Below, one piece after another: positions 47,425-56,701 of a DNA stretch of 64,000 bases. A model generated the notes under the pieces. The model ran no database searches. It had not been told where the DNA came from and saw only the letters and a program-made list of their open reading frames with translations. This stretch comes from Streptomyces griseoviridis (GTDB lineage: Bacteria > Actinomycetota > Actinomycetes > Streptomycetales > Streptomycetaceae). The stretch spans positions 558,001 through 622,000 of the forward strand of contig BMSM01000001.1 in NCBI GenBank assembly GCA_014649155.1. Reading direction: 5' to 3'. Within the stretch, counting starts at the first letter, position 1. Every line of letters begins with the position of its first letter. The position numbers and the translations under genes are program-made.

Positions 47425-50127
47425 CTACAGGCCGTAGCGCTCGCGCGCCTCCTTCACGGCCGTCGCCTTGACCTCGCCGCGCCGGGCCAGCTGGGCCAGC
47501 GCCGCGACGACGACGGACTCGGCGTCCACCCCGAAGTGGCGGCGGGCGCCCTCACGGGTGTCCGACAGACCGAAGCCGTCGGCGCCCAGCGAGGACCAGT
47601 CCTGCTCGACCCACTGCGCGATCTGGTCGGGGACCTGGCGCATGTAGTCGGAGACGGCCAGCACCGGACCCTCGGCGCCCTGGAGCGCCTGGCGGACGTA
47701 CGGCGTCCGCTCCTCGCCGCGCAGCAGCGCGTCGTCGGCCTCCATGGCGTCGCGGCGCAGCTCCGTCCAGGACGTCGCCGACCACACGTCGGCGGCCACG
47801 CCCCACTCCTCGGCGAGCATCTTCTGCGCCTTCAGCGTCCAGTGGATCGCCGTACCGGAGGCGAGGAGCTGGAGGCGCGGGGCGTTCGCGACCGGGGTCA
47901 GACCGGCCGACTCGGCCGTGTTGAAGCGGTACAGGCCCTTGACGATGCCCTCGTCGATGCCGAGGCCCTGCGGCTTCGCGGGCTGCGGCATCGGCTCGTT
48001 GTACACCGTCAGGTAGTAGAAGACGTTCTGGTCCTCGCCCGGCTTGGCCTCGCCGTACATCCGGCGCAGACCCTCGCGGACGATCACGGCGATCTCGTAG
48101 GCGAACGCCGGGTCGTACGTCAGCGCCGCCGGGTTGGTCGCGGCGATCACCGGGGTGTGGCCGTCGGCGTGCTGGAGGCCCTCACCGGTGAGCGTGGTGC
48201 GGCCGGCCGTGGCGCCCACCAGGAAGCCGCGGCCGAGCTGGTCGCCGAGCTGCCACATCTGGTCGGCCGTGCGCTGCCAGCCGAACATCGAGTAGAAGAT
48301 GTAGAACGGGATCATCGCCTCGCCGTGCGTCGCGTACGCGGTGGACGCGGCGATGAAGTCGGCCATCGAACCGGCCTCGGTGATCCCCTCGTTGAGGATC
48401 TGGCCGTTGGTGGCCTCCTTGTAGTACATCAGCTGGTCACGGTCGACCGGCTCGTACGTCTGGCCCTTGGGGGAGTAGATCCCGAGCGACGGGAACAGGC
48501 TCTCCATGCCGAAGGTGCGCGCCTCGTCGGGGACGATCGGCACCCAGCGCTTGCCGGTCTCCTTGTCGCGGACCAGGTCCTTGACCAGGCGGACGAAGGC
48601 CATCGTGGTCGCCACGGACTGCGAGCCGGAGCCCTTGTCGAAGGCGGCGAACGCCTTCTCGGCGGGGGCGGGCAGCGCGGGCAGCGGGTGCGTACGGCGG
48701 GCCGGGGCGGGGCCGCCCAGGGCCGCGCGGCGCTCCTGGAGGTAACGGACCTCGGGGGAGTCGGCGCCGGGGTGGCCGTAGGGGACCACGCCGTCGACGA
48801 AGTCGCTGTCCTTGATCGGCAGACCGAGCAGGTCGCGCATGTCCTTGAACTCGTCCACCGTCAGCTTCTTCATCTGGTGGTTGGCGTTCTTGGACGCGAA
48901 GCCCTTGCCGAGGGTGTGGCCCTTGACCGTCTGGGCCAGGACCACGGTCGGCGCGCCCTTGTGGGCGAGCGCGGCCTTGTACGCGGCGTAGACCTTGCGG
49001 GCCTCGTGGCCGCCGCGGGAGAAGTGGAAGCACTCCAGGATCTTGTCGTCGCTCAGCAGCTTCGCCATCTCGACGAGCGCCGGGTCCTTGCCGAAGAAGT
49101 CCTGGCGGATGTAGGCCGCGTCGCGGGTCTGGTACGTCTGGACCTGCGCGTCGGGTACCTCGCGCAGCCGGCGTACCAGCGCGCCCGTGGTGTCGAGCGC
49201 GAACAGCTCGTCCCAGGCGGTGCCCCAGAGCGTCTTGACGACGTTCCAGCCGGAGCCGCGGAAGAGGGCCTCCAGCTCCTGCACGATCTTGAAGTTGGCG
49301 CGGACCGGACCGTCGAGGCGCTGCAGGTTGCAGTTGATGACGAAGGTCAGGTTGTCCAGGCCCTCGCGGGCGGCCAGGGTCAGCGCGGAGGTCGACTCCG
49401 GCTCGTCCATCTCGCCGTCGCCGAGGAACGCCCAGACGTGCGAGTCGGAGACGTCCTTGATGCCGCGGCTGGTCAGGTAGCGGTTGAACCGCGCCTGGTA
49501 GATCGCGGAGATCGGGCCGAGGCCCATGGAGACGGTGGGGAACTCCCACAGCCAGGGCAGGCGCCGCGGGTGCGGGTAGGACGGCAGGCCGTTGCCGCCG
49601 GACTCGCGGCGGAAGTTGTCGAGGTGGTCCTCGTTCAGCCGGCCGTCGAGGAAGGCGCGGGCGTAGATGCCGGGGGAGGCGTGGCCCTGGATGTAGAGCT
49701 GGTCGCCGGAGCCGTCCCCCTCCTTGCCGCGGAAGAAGTGGTTGAAGCCGGTCTCGTAGAGCCAGGCCGCGGAGGCGAAGGTGGCGATGTGGCCGCCGAC
49801 GCCGTATTTGCTGCCGCGGGTCACCATCGCCGCCGCGTTCCAGCGGTTCCAGGCGGTGATCCGCTGCTCCATCTCCTCGTCGCCGTCCACAGCGGGCTCG
49901 GCGGCGGTGGGGATGGTGTTGACGTAGTCCGTCTCGAGGAGCTTCGGCAGTGCGACGCCGGCTCCCTCGGCACGTTCCAGCGTGCGCCGCATCAGATACG
50001 CGGCCCGGTGCGGGCCGGCCGCCTTCGCGACGGCGTCCAGGGAGGCCTGCCACTCGGCGGTCTCCTCCGGGTCCCGGTCCGGGAGCTGGTCGAGCGCGCT
50101 CGGCTGGATGGCGTGGGGGTCGGTCAT
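47425..50127 (-). CDS. aceE: pyruvate dehydrogenase E1 component, homodimeric
   Basis: This is a 900-residue single-chain E1 that decarboxylates pyruvate with thiamine diphosphate and passes the acetyl group to E2. The thiamine motif GDGEMDEPES ... FVINCN is near residues 232-262. The N-terminus has the IPTAAEPAVDGDEEMEQRI region and the C-terminal half the transketolase-like domains (GRTTLTGEGLQHADGH). The ATG start has GAGGAAGG. The promoter carries a palindrome; the neighbouring GntR regulator, E2 and E3 genes suggest a pyruvate-oxidation unit. It is a full-length E1. Confidence 0.97.
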   Translation of the reverse strand: MTDPHAIQPSALDQLPDRDPEETAEWQASLDAVAKAAGPHRAAYLMRRTLERAEGAGVALPKLLETDYVNTIPTAAEPAVDGDEEMEQRITAWNRWNAAAMVTRGSKYGVGGHIATFASAAWLYETGFNHFFRGKEGDGSGDQLYIQGHASPGIYARAFLDGRLNEDHLDNFRRESGGNGLPSYPHPRRLPWLWEFPTVSMGLGPISAIYQARFNRYLTSRGIKDVSDSHVWAFLGDGEMDEPESTSALTLAAREGLDNLTFVINCNLQRLDGPVRANFKIVQELEALFRGSGWNVVKTLWGTAWDELFALDTTGALVRRLREVPDAQVQTYQTRDAAYIRQDFFGKDPALVEMAKLLSDDKILECFHFSRGGHEARKVYAAYKAALAHKGAPTVVLAQTVKGHTLGKGFASKNANHQMKKLTVDEFKDMRDLLGLPIKDSDFVDGVVPYGHPGADSPEVRYLQERRAALGGPAPARRTHPLPALPAPAEKAFAAFDKGSGSQSVATTMAFVRLVKDLVRDKETGKRWVPIVPDEARTFGMESLFPSLGIYSPKGQTYEPVDRDQLMYYKEATNGQILNEGITEAGSMADFIAASTAYATHGEAMIPFYIFYSMFGWQRTADQMWQLGDQLGRGFLVGATAGRTTLTGEGLQHADGHTPVIAATNPAALTYDPAFAYEIAVIVREGLRRMYGEAKPGEDQNVFYYLTVYNEPMPQPAKPQGLGIDEGIVKGLYRFNTAESAGLTPVANAPRLQLLASGTAIHWTLKAQKMLAEEWGVAADVWSATSWTELRRDAMEADDALLRGEERTPYVRQALQGAEGPVLAVSDYMRQVPDQIAQWVEQDWSSLGADGFGLSDTREGARRHFGVDAESVVVAALAQLARRGEVKATAVKEARERYGL

Positions 50128-50234
50128 GTCGCCGCCTTCCTCAGTCGAAGGGGGTTCCCTCATCGGTAAGGGTTCGGGGGTGCCCTTGGTCTTTGGCAGG
50201 ACAGGGCGCGGACCCCGGTGGGAGTCCATCGGTG

Positions 50235-50264
50235 ACTGTAACTCCCTGATCGATGATCGATCAA
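50235..50264 (-). promoter_or_regulatory. aceE promoter with overlapping palindromic operator
   Basis: On the minus strand TTGATC (50259-50264) and TACAGT (50235-50240) are separated by 18 bases, a good vegetative promoter. The spacer is filled by TGATCGATGATCGATCA (50247-50263), a palindrome that would block RNA polymerase when bound. The GntR protein next door is a candidate. Confidence 0.6.
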
Positions 50265-50431
50265 AGGGTTGAGGGGGAAAACCTCTTGATCACAAGAAAG
50301 TCGGCACGGGGTGCCTTCGGCGATGGCACGGGGTGACCCCTCGGGTAGGGGTTCGGTGCAGGTGGGGAGGGGTGCGCCGGAGAGCGGCGGGTGGTTCGGA
50401 GGTGCGGCGGCCGCGGGTGCGCCGGGGCTGA

Positions 50432-50504
50432 TCGCGCAGTTCCCCGCGCCCCTTCAAGGGGGTGGGGAACTGCGCGAATCGGGGGCCCGGGGCGCAGCCC
50501 CGGG
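50432..50504. terminator. two stem-loops after the GntR gene; dispersed repeat family
   Basis: TCGCGCAGTTCCCC (50432-50445) pairs with GGGGAACTGCGCGA (50464-50477). CCCGGGGC (50486-50493) pairs with GCCCCGGG (50497-50504). The first arm is related to a sequence at 54895-54917, so this is a repeated hairpin type. They lie just past the GntR stop. No gene is seen in the rest of the 414-base gap before aceE. Confidence 0.75.
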
Positions 50505-50541
50505 GACGGGGCGGGTAGAGGCGGCGGGGGCGGAAAAGGGG

Positions 50542-51165
50542 TCAGGGACGCGGCGCGCAGCCCAGCACATGCGCCTTGACCAGCTCCGCGATGCGGGGAT
50601 CGCGCCGCTTGAAGGCCGCGACCAGCTCCTCGTGCTCCTCCGCGTAGGACTGCTGCACGGTCCCGAGCCACCGTATCGACAGCGCCGTGAACACCTCGAT
50701 CCCCAGCCCCTCCCACGTGTGCAGCAGCACCGAGTTCCCCGCCGCCCGCACCAGCTCCCGGTGGAAGCCGACCGTGTGCCGCACCTGAGCCGTCCCGTCC
50801 GCGACGCGATCCGCTTCGTACAACGCGCTGACGTGCGGCTCCAGTGCCGAGCAGTCCTCCGCCAGCCGCCCCGCCGCCAGCTCCGCCGCGATCGCCTCCA
50901 GGCCGGCCCGGACCGGGTAGCTCTCCTCCAGGTCGGCCGCCGTCAGGTTCCGCACCCGGACGCCCTTGTTCGGCGCCGACTCGATCAGCCGCAGCGACTC
51001 CAGCTCGCGCAGCGCCTCCCGCACCGGCGTCTGGCTGACCTCCAGCTCGGTCGCGATCCGCCGCTCCACGATCCGCTCGCCCGGCTGCCAGCGCCCGCTG
51101 ATGATCCCCTCCAGGATGTGCTCGCGGATCTGCTCGCGGAGCGAGTGGACGACGGGCGCGGTCAT
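50542..51165 (-). CDS. GntR-family (FadR/FCD type) regulator
   Basis: This is a 207-residue regulator. The winged helix (ILEGIISGRWQPGERIVERR, then ELEVSQTPVREALRELESL) is at residues 20-65 and the helical FCD ligand domain follows (VRAGLEAIAAELA, YEADRVADG, with histidines in HTVGFHREL). FCD ligands are often organic acids. The position between aceE and the E2 gene suggests control of pyruvate oxidation, which is inference. The ATG has AAGGAGCC. A TTGAC...CAAT element lies 43 bases upstream. Confidence 0.85.
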   Translation of the reverse strand: MTAPVVHSLREQIREHILEGIISGRWQPGERIVERRIATELEVSQTPVREALRELESLRLIESAPNKGVRVRNLTAADLEESYPVRAGLEAIAAELAAGRLAEDCSALEPHVSALYEADRVADGTAQVRHTVGFHRELVRAAGNSVLLHTWEGLGIEVFTALSIRWLGTVQQSYAEEHEELVAAFKRRDPRIAELVKAHVLGCAPRP

Positions 51166-51207
51166 GAAGGGCTCCTTAGGGAGGGGCCCGTACTGGCCCC
51201 CTGGGGC

Positions 51208-51224
51208 ATTGACGAATAGACAAT
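51208..51224 (-). promoter_or_regulatory. candidate GntR autoregulatory site
   Basis: ATTGACGAATAGACAAT (51208-51224) has ATTG/CAAT ends around an AT-rich centre, in the promoter of the GntR gene. The symmetry is partial. Confidence 0.35.
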
Positions 51225-51313
51225 ACGGCCGCCCGCCCCCGCCGGTAGGGCGCATACCGGCGCTTTCACGCAGGTGAGACGAGGCTTACACGCCGGGTGT
51301 GACCGGAACGGCG

Positions 51314-51349
51314 GCGCCCCCCGCCCGGAGACTTCCGGACGGGGGGCGC
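51314..51349 (-). terminator. stem-loop after the E2 gene
   Basis: GCGCCCCCCGCCCGG (51314-51328) pairs with CCGGACGGGGGGCGC (51335-51349) with one mismatch, 27 bases past the E2 stop. Confidence 0.8.
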
Positions 51350-51375
51350 GGCGCGGACCGTGGGGTCGGGGACGG

Positions 51376-53190
51376 TCAGAGGCCCAGCTCGACCTCGAAC
51401 TCGCCCGCCTCCAGGATGGCCTTGACCGCGGTCAGGTAACGCGCGGCGTCGGCACCGTCCACCAGGCGGTGGTCGTAGGACAGGGTCAGGTACGTCATGT
51501 CGCGGACGCCGATGACCGTGCCCTCCTCCGTCTCGATCACGGCGGGACGCTTGACCGTCGCGCCGATGCCGAGGATCGCGACCTGGCCCGGCGGCACGAT
51601 GATCGTGTCGAAGAGCGCGCCGCGCGAACCGGTGTTGGAGATGGTGAAGGTCGCGCCCGACAGCTCGTCCGGCGTGATCTTGCTGGCCCGGACCTTGCCC
51701 GCCAGATCGGCGGTGGCCTTGGCGATACCGGCGATGTTGAGGTCGCCGGCGTTCTTGATGACCGGGGTCATCAGGCCCTTCTCGGAGTCCACCGCGATAC
51801 CGATGTTCTCGGTGTCGAAGTAGGTGATGGTCCCCTCGGCCTCGTTGATCCGGGCGTTGATCGGCGCGTGCGCCTTCAGCGCCTGGGCCGCGGCCTTGAC
51901 GAAGAACGGCATCGGGGAGAGCTTGACGCCCTCGCGGGCCGCGAACGCGTCCTTGGCCCGGGCGCGCAGCTTCATCAGACGCGTGACGTCGACCTCGACG
52001 ACCGAGGACAGCTGCGCCTGCTCGTGCAGCGCCTTGACCATGTTGTCGCCGATGACCTTGCGGATGCGCGGCATCTTGACGGTCTGGCCGCGCAGCGGGG
52101 ACGCCTCCAGCTTCGGCGCCTTCCTGGCGGCCGGAGCGGCGGCGGGGGCGGCGGCGGCCGGGGCCGGGGCGGCGGCCTTGGCGGCCTCCGCGGCGGCGAT
52201 GACGTCCTGCTTGCGGATACGGCCGCCGACGCCGGTGCCCGACACGGTGGACAGGTCGACGCCGTTCTCGGCGGCGAGCTTGCGCACCAGCGGGGTGACG
52301 TAGGCGCCGTCGTCCGTCGCCTGGGCGGCGGCGGGGGCCTTCGCGGCCGGAGCCGGGGCGGGCGCGGGGGCCGGGGCGGGCGCCGGAGCGGCCGGGGCCG
52401 GCGCGGGCGCCGGAGTCTCCTGCTGCTGCGGGGCCGGGGTGGTCGGCGCCTGCGGGGCCGGGGCGGCCGGGGCGGGCGTCGGCTCGGGCTGCGCCGGGGC
52501 CGGGGCGGGCTCGGGCTCAGCCGGGGCGGCGGGGGCGGCCGGGGCCGGGGCGGCGGCGGGTGCGGCACCGGCGGCGCCGATGACGGCGAGCTTGGCGCCG
52601 ACCTCGGCGGTCTCGTCCTCGCCGACCACGATCTCCAGCAGGGTGCCGGAGGCCGGCGCCGGGATCTCGGTGTCGACCTTGTCCGTCGACACCTCCAGGA
52701 GCGGCTCGTCCTCGGTGACCTCCTCGCCGACCTGCTTCAGCCAGCGGGTGACGGTGCCCTCGGTGACGGACTCGCCGAGCGCGGGCAGGACGACGTCCGT
52801 GCCCTCGGCGGAACCGCCGCCGGAGGCGGCCTGCGGGGTCGGCGCGGGCGCCGGGGCGGCCTGCTCGGTGGAGGGGGCGGCCGGGGCGGGCTCGGGCGCC
52901 GGCTCGGCGACCTGCTCGGCGGCCGGGGCCGGGGCAGCGGCGGGGGCGCCGGTGCCGTCGTCGATCAGGGCCAGCTCGGCGCCGACCTCGACCGTCTCGT
53001 CCTCGGCGACCTTGATGGAGGACAGCACGCCGGAGGCGGGGGCCGGGATCTCGGTGTCGACCTTGTCGGTCGAGACCTCGAGCAGCGGCTCGTCGGCCTC
53101 GACGCGCTCACCCTCGGCCTTGAGCCAGCGGGTGACGGTGCCCTCGGTGACGCTCTCGCCGAGCGCCGGAAGGGTTACGGAAACCGCCAT
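51376..53190 (-). CDS. sucB: 2-oxoacid dehydrogenase E2 (dihydrolipoamide acyltransferase), two lipoyl domains
   Basis: This is the E2 core (604 residues) with two lipoyl domains: [17 protein letters not shown] repeats give lipoylation Lys43 and Lys171. Long Ala/Pro linkers follow, then the E1/E3-binding domain ([20 protein letters not shown], about residue 298), then the catalytic domain ending in [16 protein letters not shown]. It is often named sucB. In M. tuberculosis the orthologue DlaT serves pyruvate dehydrogenase, and the actinobacterial oxoglutarate enzyme carries its own acyltransferase domain. With aceE and lpd nearby it is likely the pyruvate E2. The ATG start is clear. Confidence 0.95.
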   Translation of the reverse strand: MAVSVTLPALGESVTEGTVTRWLKAEGERVEADEPLLEVSTDKVDTEIPAPASGVLSSIKVAEDETVEVGAELALIDDGTGAPAAAPAPAAEQVAEPAPEPAPAAPSTEQAAPAPAPTPQAASGGGSAEGTDVVLPALGESVTEGTVTRWLKQVGEEVTEDEPLLEVSTDKVDTEIPAPASGTLLEIVVGEDETAEVGAKLAVIGAAGAAPAAAPAPAAPAAPAEPEPAPAPAQPEPTPAPAAPAPQAPTTPAPQQQETPAPAPAPAAPAPAPAPAPAPAPAAKAPAAAQATDDGAYVTPLVRKLAAENGVDLSTVSGTGVGGRIRKQDVIAAAEAAKAAAPAPAAAAPAAAPAARKAPKLEASPLRGQTVKMPRIRKVIGDNMVKALHEQAQLSSVVEVDVTRLMKLRARAKDAFAAREGVKLSPMPFFVKAAAQALKAHAPINARINEAEGTITYFDTENIGIAVDSEKGLMTPVIKNAGDLNIAGIAKATADLAGKVRASKITPDELSGATFTISNTGSRGALFDTIIVPPGQVAILGIGATVKRPAVIETEEGTVIGVRDMTYLTLSYDHRLVDGADAARYLTAVKAILEAGEFEVELGL

Positions 53191-53252
53191 GGTTTCGGTT
53201 GCTCCTTAACGAAGTGCGGAAGTCTGTGTCGTCGCGCCCAGTGACCGAGGGG

Positions 53253-54641
53253 TCAGTCGTGGGAGTGAAGCGGCTTGCCCGCGAGGGCCAGGTGCGCCTC
53301 GCCGAGCGCCTCGTTCTGCGTCGGGTGGGCGTGGATGAGCTGGGCCACCTCGGCCGGCAGTGCCTCCCAGTTGTAGATCAGCTGGGCCTCGCCGACCTGC
53401 TCGCCCATGCGGTCGCCGACCATGTGGACGCCGACCACGGCACCGTCCTTGACCTGGACGAGCTTGATCTCGCCCGCGGTCTTGAGGATCTTGCTCTTTC
53501 CGTTGCCCGCCAGGTTGTACTTCAGGGCGACGACCTTGTCCGCGCCGTAGATCTCCTTGGCCTTGGCCTCGGAGATGCCCACCGAGGCGACCTCGGGGTG
53601 GCAGTACGTCACCCGGGGGACACCGTCGTAGTCGATCGGGACGACCTTGAGACCGGCCAGCCGCTCCGCCACCAGGATGCCCTCGGCGAAGCCGACGTGC
53701 GCGAGCTGGAGGGTCGGGACCAGGTCGCCGACGGCGGAGATGGTCGGGACGTTGGTCCGCATGTACTCGTCGACGAGGACGTAGCCGCGGTCCATGGCGA
53801 CCCCGGCCTCCTCGTAGCCCAGGCCCTGCGAGACCGGGCCGCGGCCGATGGCGACGAGGAGGATCTCGGCCTCGAACTCCTTGCCGTCGGCCAGCGTGAC
53901 CTTGACACCGTCCTGGGTGTACTCGGCCTTCTCGAAGAAGGTGCCCAGGTTGAACTTGATGCCCCGCTTGCGGAAGGCGCGCTCCAGCAGCTTCGAGCTG
54001 TTCTCGTCCTCGACCGGGACGAGGTGCTTCAGGCCCTCGACGATGGTGACGTCGGTACCGAAGGACTTCCACGCGGAGGCGAACTCGACGCCGATGACGC
54101 CGCCGCCCAGCACGATGGCGGACTTCGGCACGCGGTCCAGCTTGAGGGCGTGGTCGGAGGAGATGATCCGGTCGCCGTCGATGTCCAGGCCCGGCAGCGA
54201 CTTCGGCACGGAGCCGGTCGCCAGCAGGACGTGGCGGCCCTGGACACGCTGACCGTTCACGTCCACCGAGGTCGGGGAGGACAGCCGGCCCTCACCCTCG
54301 ATGTACGTCACCTTGCGGGAGGCGATCAGCCCCTGCAGGCCCTTGTACAGGCCGGAGATGACCTCGTCCTTGTACTTCTGGACGGCGGGCATGTCGATGC
54401 CCTCGAAGGTGGCCTTCACGCCGAATTGCTCGGACTCCCGGGCCTGGTCGGCGATCTCACCGGCGTGCAGCAGCGCCTTGGTGGGGATGCAGCCGACGTG
54501 CAGGCAGGTTCCACCGACCTTGTTCTTCTCGATCAGGGCGACGTCCAGGCCCAGCTGCGCCCCGCGCAGGGCCGCGGCGTAACCACCGCTACCACCGCCG
54601 AGGATCACTAGGTCGAAAACGGTGCTGGCGTCGTTCGCCAC
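53253..54641 (-). CDS. lpdA: dihydrolipoyl dehydrogenase (E3)
   Basis: This is a 462-residue flavoprotein that re-oxidises lipoyl groups with NAD+. The FAD motif is VILGGGSGGYAAAL, the redox disulfide is GTCLHVGCIPTKALL, the NAD motif is VLGGGVIGVEFASAW, and the C-terminal catalytic His-Glu is IHAHPTQNEALGEA. The GTG start (ANDASTVFDL) has GGAGG. It lies just upstream of the E2 gene on the same strand, 62 bases apart, and is probably co-transcribed with it. Confidence 0.96.
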   Translation of the reverse strand: MANDASTVFDLVILGGGSGGYAAALRGAQLGLDVALIEKNKVGGTCLHVGCIPTKALLHAGEIADQARESEQFGVKATFEGIDMPAVQKYKDEVISGLYKGLQGLIASRKVTYIEGEGRLSSPTSVDVNGQRVQGRHVLLATGSVPKSLPGLDIDGDRIISSDHALKLDRVPKSAIVLGGGVIGVEFASAWKSFGTDVTIVEGLKHLVPVEDENSSKLLERAFRKRGIKFNLGTFFEKAEYTQDGVKVTLADGKEFEAEILLVAIGRGPVSQGLGYEEAGVAMDRGYVLVDEYMRTNVPTISAVGDLVPTLQLAHVGFAEGILVAERLAGLKVVPIDYDGVPRVTYCHPEVASVGISEAKAKEIYGADKVVALKYNLAGNGKSKILKTAGEIKLVQVKDGAVVGVHMVGDRMGEQVGEAQLIYNWEALPAEVAQLIHAHPTQNEALGEAHLALAGKPLHSHD

Positions 54642-54852
54642 GTCACGTCCTCCATGCATGTGCGCCGTACGCCGGTCGTCGGTGACCGGCAGGCGGCTGG
54701 TGTCCGGCCGCTCGTTCTTCGGCCCTTAAGGTGGGGCCCTGTCCTGCCGGGTCCCATCTTCGCACCTGCGGAGGCCGTACGAGACGCGGGGCCGGTGTGT
54801 GAGACGCAGCACGTCCGCTTGAGCACGCCGGTGAGGACGTCCCCCTCCGGGG

Positions 54853-54883
54853 CGCGGAGCCGTGCTCGATCCGTGGCTCCGCG
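54853..54883 (-). terminator. stem-loop between pepA and lpdA
   Basis: CGCGGAGCC (54853-54861) pairs with GGCTCCGCG (54875-54883). This is in the 333-base gap between the pepA stop and the lpdA start. The gap also holds a dispersed GGGGCGCGGGGAACTGCGCG repeat (54895-54914). No gene is seen. Confidence 0.5.
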
Positions 54884-54974
54884 AGCGACCTCAGGGGCGC
54901 GGGGAACTGCGCGACCGACCACATCGGACCCGCAGCAGCCCACGCCCCTTCAGTCCCGAGCCCTCAGGCGGACG

Positions 54975-56522
54975 TCACCCGAGGTCCCCGGCCGCCGCCA
55001 GCTCGGCGAGCCGCACCAGCGTCCGCACAGCGGTGCCCGTCCCTCCCTTGGGCGTGTACCCGAACGGCCCGCCCTCGTTGAACGCCGGACCCGCGATGTC
55101 GAGGTGCGCCCAGGTGATCCCCTCGCCCACGAACTCGCGCAGGAACAGACCGGCCACCAGCCCGCCGCCCATCCGCTCGCCCATGTTCGCGATGTCGGCC
55201 GTGGCGGACTCCATGCCCTTGCGCAGGTGCTCCGGCAGCGGCATCGGCCAGGCCGGCTCGCCGACCTCCTCCGCCGCCTCGTGCAGCGCGGAGCGGAACG
55301 CGTCGTCGTTGGCCATGATCCCGAACGTCCGGCTGCCGAGCGCCAGCATCATCGCGCCGGTCAGCGTCGCCACGTCGACGATCGCGTCCGGCTTCTCCTC
55401 CGACGCCGCCCACAGCGCGTCGGCCAGTACCAGCCGGCCCTCGGCGTCGGTGTTGAGCACCTCCACCGTCTTGCCGCTGTACATGCGCAGCACGTCACCG
55501 GGGCGGACGGCGGAGCCCGACGGCATGTTCTCGGCCAGCGCCAGCCAGCCGGTGACGTTGACCTCCAGACCGAGGCGGGCGGCGGCGACCACGGCCGCGA
55601 ACACGGCGGCGGCACCGGCCATGTCGCACTTCATCGTCTCGTTGTGCCCGGCCGGCTTCAGCGAGATGCCGCCCGAGTCGTAGGTGATGCCCTTGCCGAC
55701 GAAGGCGAGGGACTTCTTCGCCTTGGACGAGGTGTACGACAGCTTCACCAGCCGCGGCGTCGACGACGAGCCGGAGCCGACGCCCAGGATGCCGCCGTAG
55801 CCGCCCTTGGTGAGCGCCTTCTCGTCGAGCACCTGCACCTTGATGCCGTGCTCCTTGGCCGCGGCCTGCGCGATCGCGGCGAACGCCTCGGGGTTCAGGT
55901 CGTTCGGCGGGGTGTTGACCAGGTCGCGGGCGCGGTTCAGCTCCTCGGCGACGGCGGCGGCACGCTCCAGCGCGGCCTTGAACGCCTTGTCGCGGGGCTT
56001 GCCGCCGAGCAGCGTAGCCTCGCCCAGCGGCGCCTTGCCGTTCTTGGCCTTCTTGCCCTTGCCGTCGCCGGCGGTGTCCTTGTACGCGTCGAAGGAGTAC
56101 GCGCCGAGCAGCACGCCCTCGCCGACGGCGGCGGCGTCCGCCGCGTCCGCCAGCGGCAGCGCGAAGGCGGCCTTCCGGGTCCCGGCGAGCGCGCGGGCGG
56201 CGGCACCGGCGGCCCTGCGCAGGGCCTCGCCGTCGTAGCCGGCGTCCTTCCCGGGCTCGGCGCCCAGGCCCACCGCCACCACGAGCGGCGCCTTGAAGCC
56301 GGCCGGCGCGGGCAGCTTCGTCACCTCGCCCTCGGCACCCGAGGCGCCGAGGGTCTCCAGAACGCCGGCCAGCCTGCCGTCGTACGCCTTGTCCACGGCC
56401 TCGGCGCCGGGGGCCACGACCGGGCCCTGGCGGCCGGCCGCCGAACCCTTGGCGACACCGATCACGATCGCGTCGGCCCGCAGGCCGGGCGCCGCGGCGG
56501 TGCTGAGAGTGAGAGCAGTCAC
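54975..56522 (-). CDS. pepA: leucyl aminopeptidase
   Basis: This is an M17 aminopeptidase (515 residues) that releases N-terminal residues in the cytoplasm with two metal ions. The signature NTDAEGRL is near residue 358, and the metal ligands lie in VGKGITYDSGGISLKP and MKCDMAGAA. The N-terminal regulatory-like domain has a lysine-rich insert (AGDGKGKKAKNGKA). The start GTG (TALTLSTAAAPG) has only a weak GGAAG site; the frame is open farther upstream without a better start. Confidence 0.93.
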   Translation of the reverse strand: MTALTLSTAAAPGLRADAIVIGVAKGSAAGRQGPVVAPGAEAVDKAYDGRLAGVLETLGASGAEGEVTKLPAPAGFKAPLVVAVGLGAEPGKDAGYDGEALRRAAGAAARALAGTRKAAFALPLADAADAAAVGEGVLLGAYSFDAYKDTAGDGKGKKAKNGKAPLGEATLLGGKPRDKAFKAALERAAAVAEELNRARDLVNTPPNDLNPEAFAAIAQAAAKEHGIKVQVLDEKALTKGGYGGILGVGSGSSSTPRLVKLSYTSSKAKKSLAFVGKGITYDSGGISLKPAGHNETMKCDMAGAAAVFAAVVAAARLGLEVNVTGWLALAENMPSGSAVRPGDVLRMYSGKTVEVLNTDAEGRLVLADALWAASEEKPDAIVDVATLTGAMMLALGSRTFGIMANDDAFRSALHEAAEEVGEPAWPMPLPEHLRKGMESATADIANMGERMGGGLVAGLFLREFVGEGITWAHLDIAGPAFNEGGPFGYTPKGGTGTAVRTLVRLAELAAAGDLG

Positions 56523-56701
56523 GGTGGTGAAATCTCGCTTCCGTATGAATCCGGTGAACCGGTGAGTTCCGGTGAAGTCCGGTGTGTGGCCGAATGCGGT
56601 GGGTCGACCGGGCCCGAACCCGACCCTAGATCCCTCCTGCGATGCGGTCTCCACCTGGGCGGGGGTGAAACCCCGCACGAGCCTACGCTCGTGGCCGCAC
56701 G

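Noticed and set aside
46273..50169. 1298-residue plus-strand open frame
   Set aside because: It is opposite the WYL regulator and aceE genes; composition is an artefact of GC-rich coding on the other strand.
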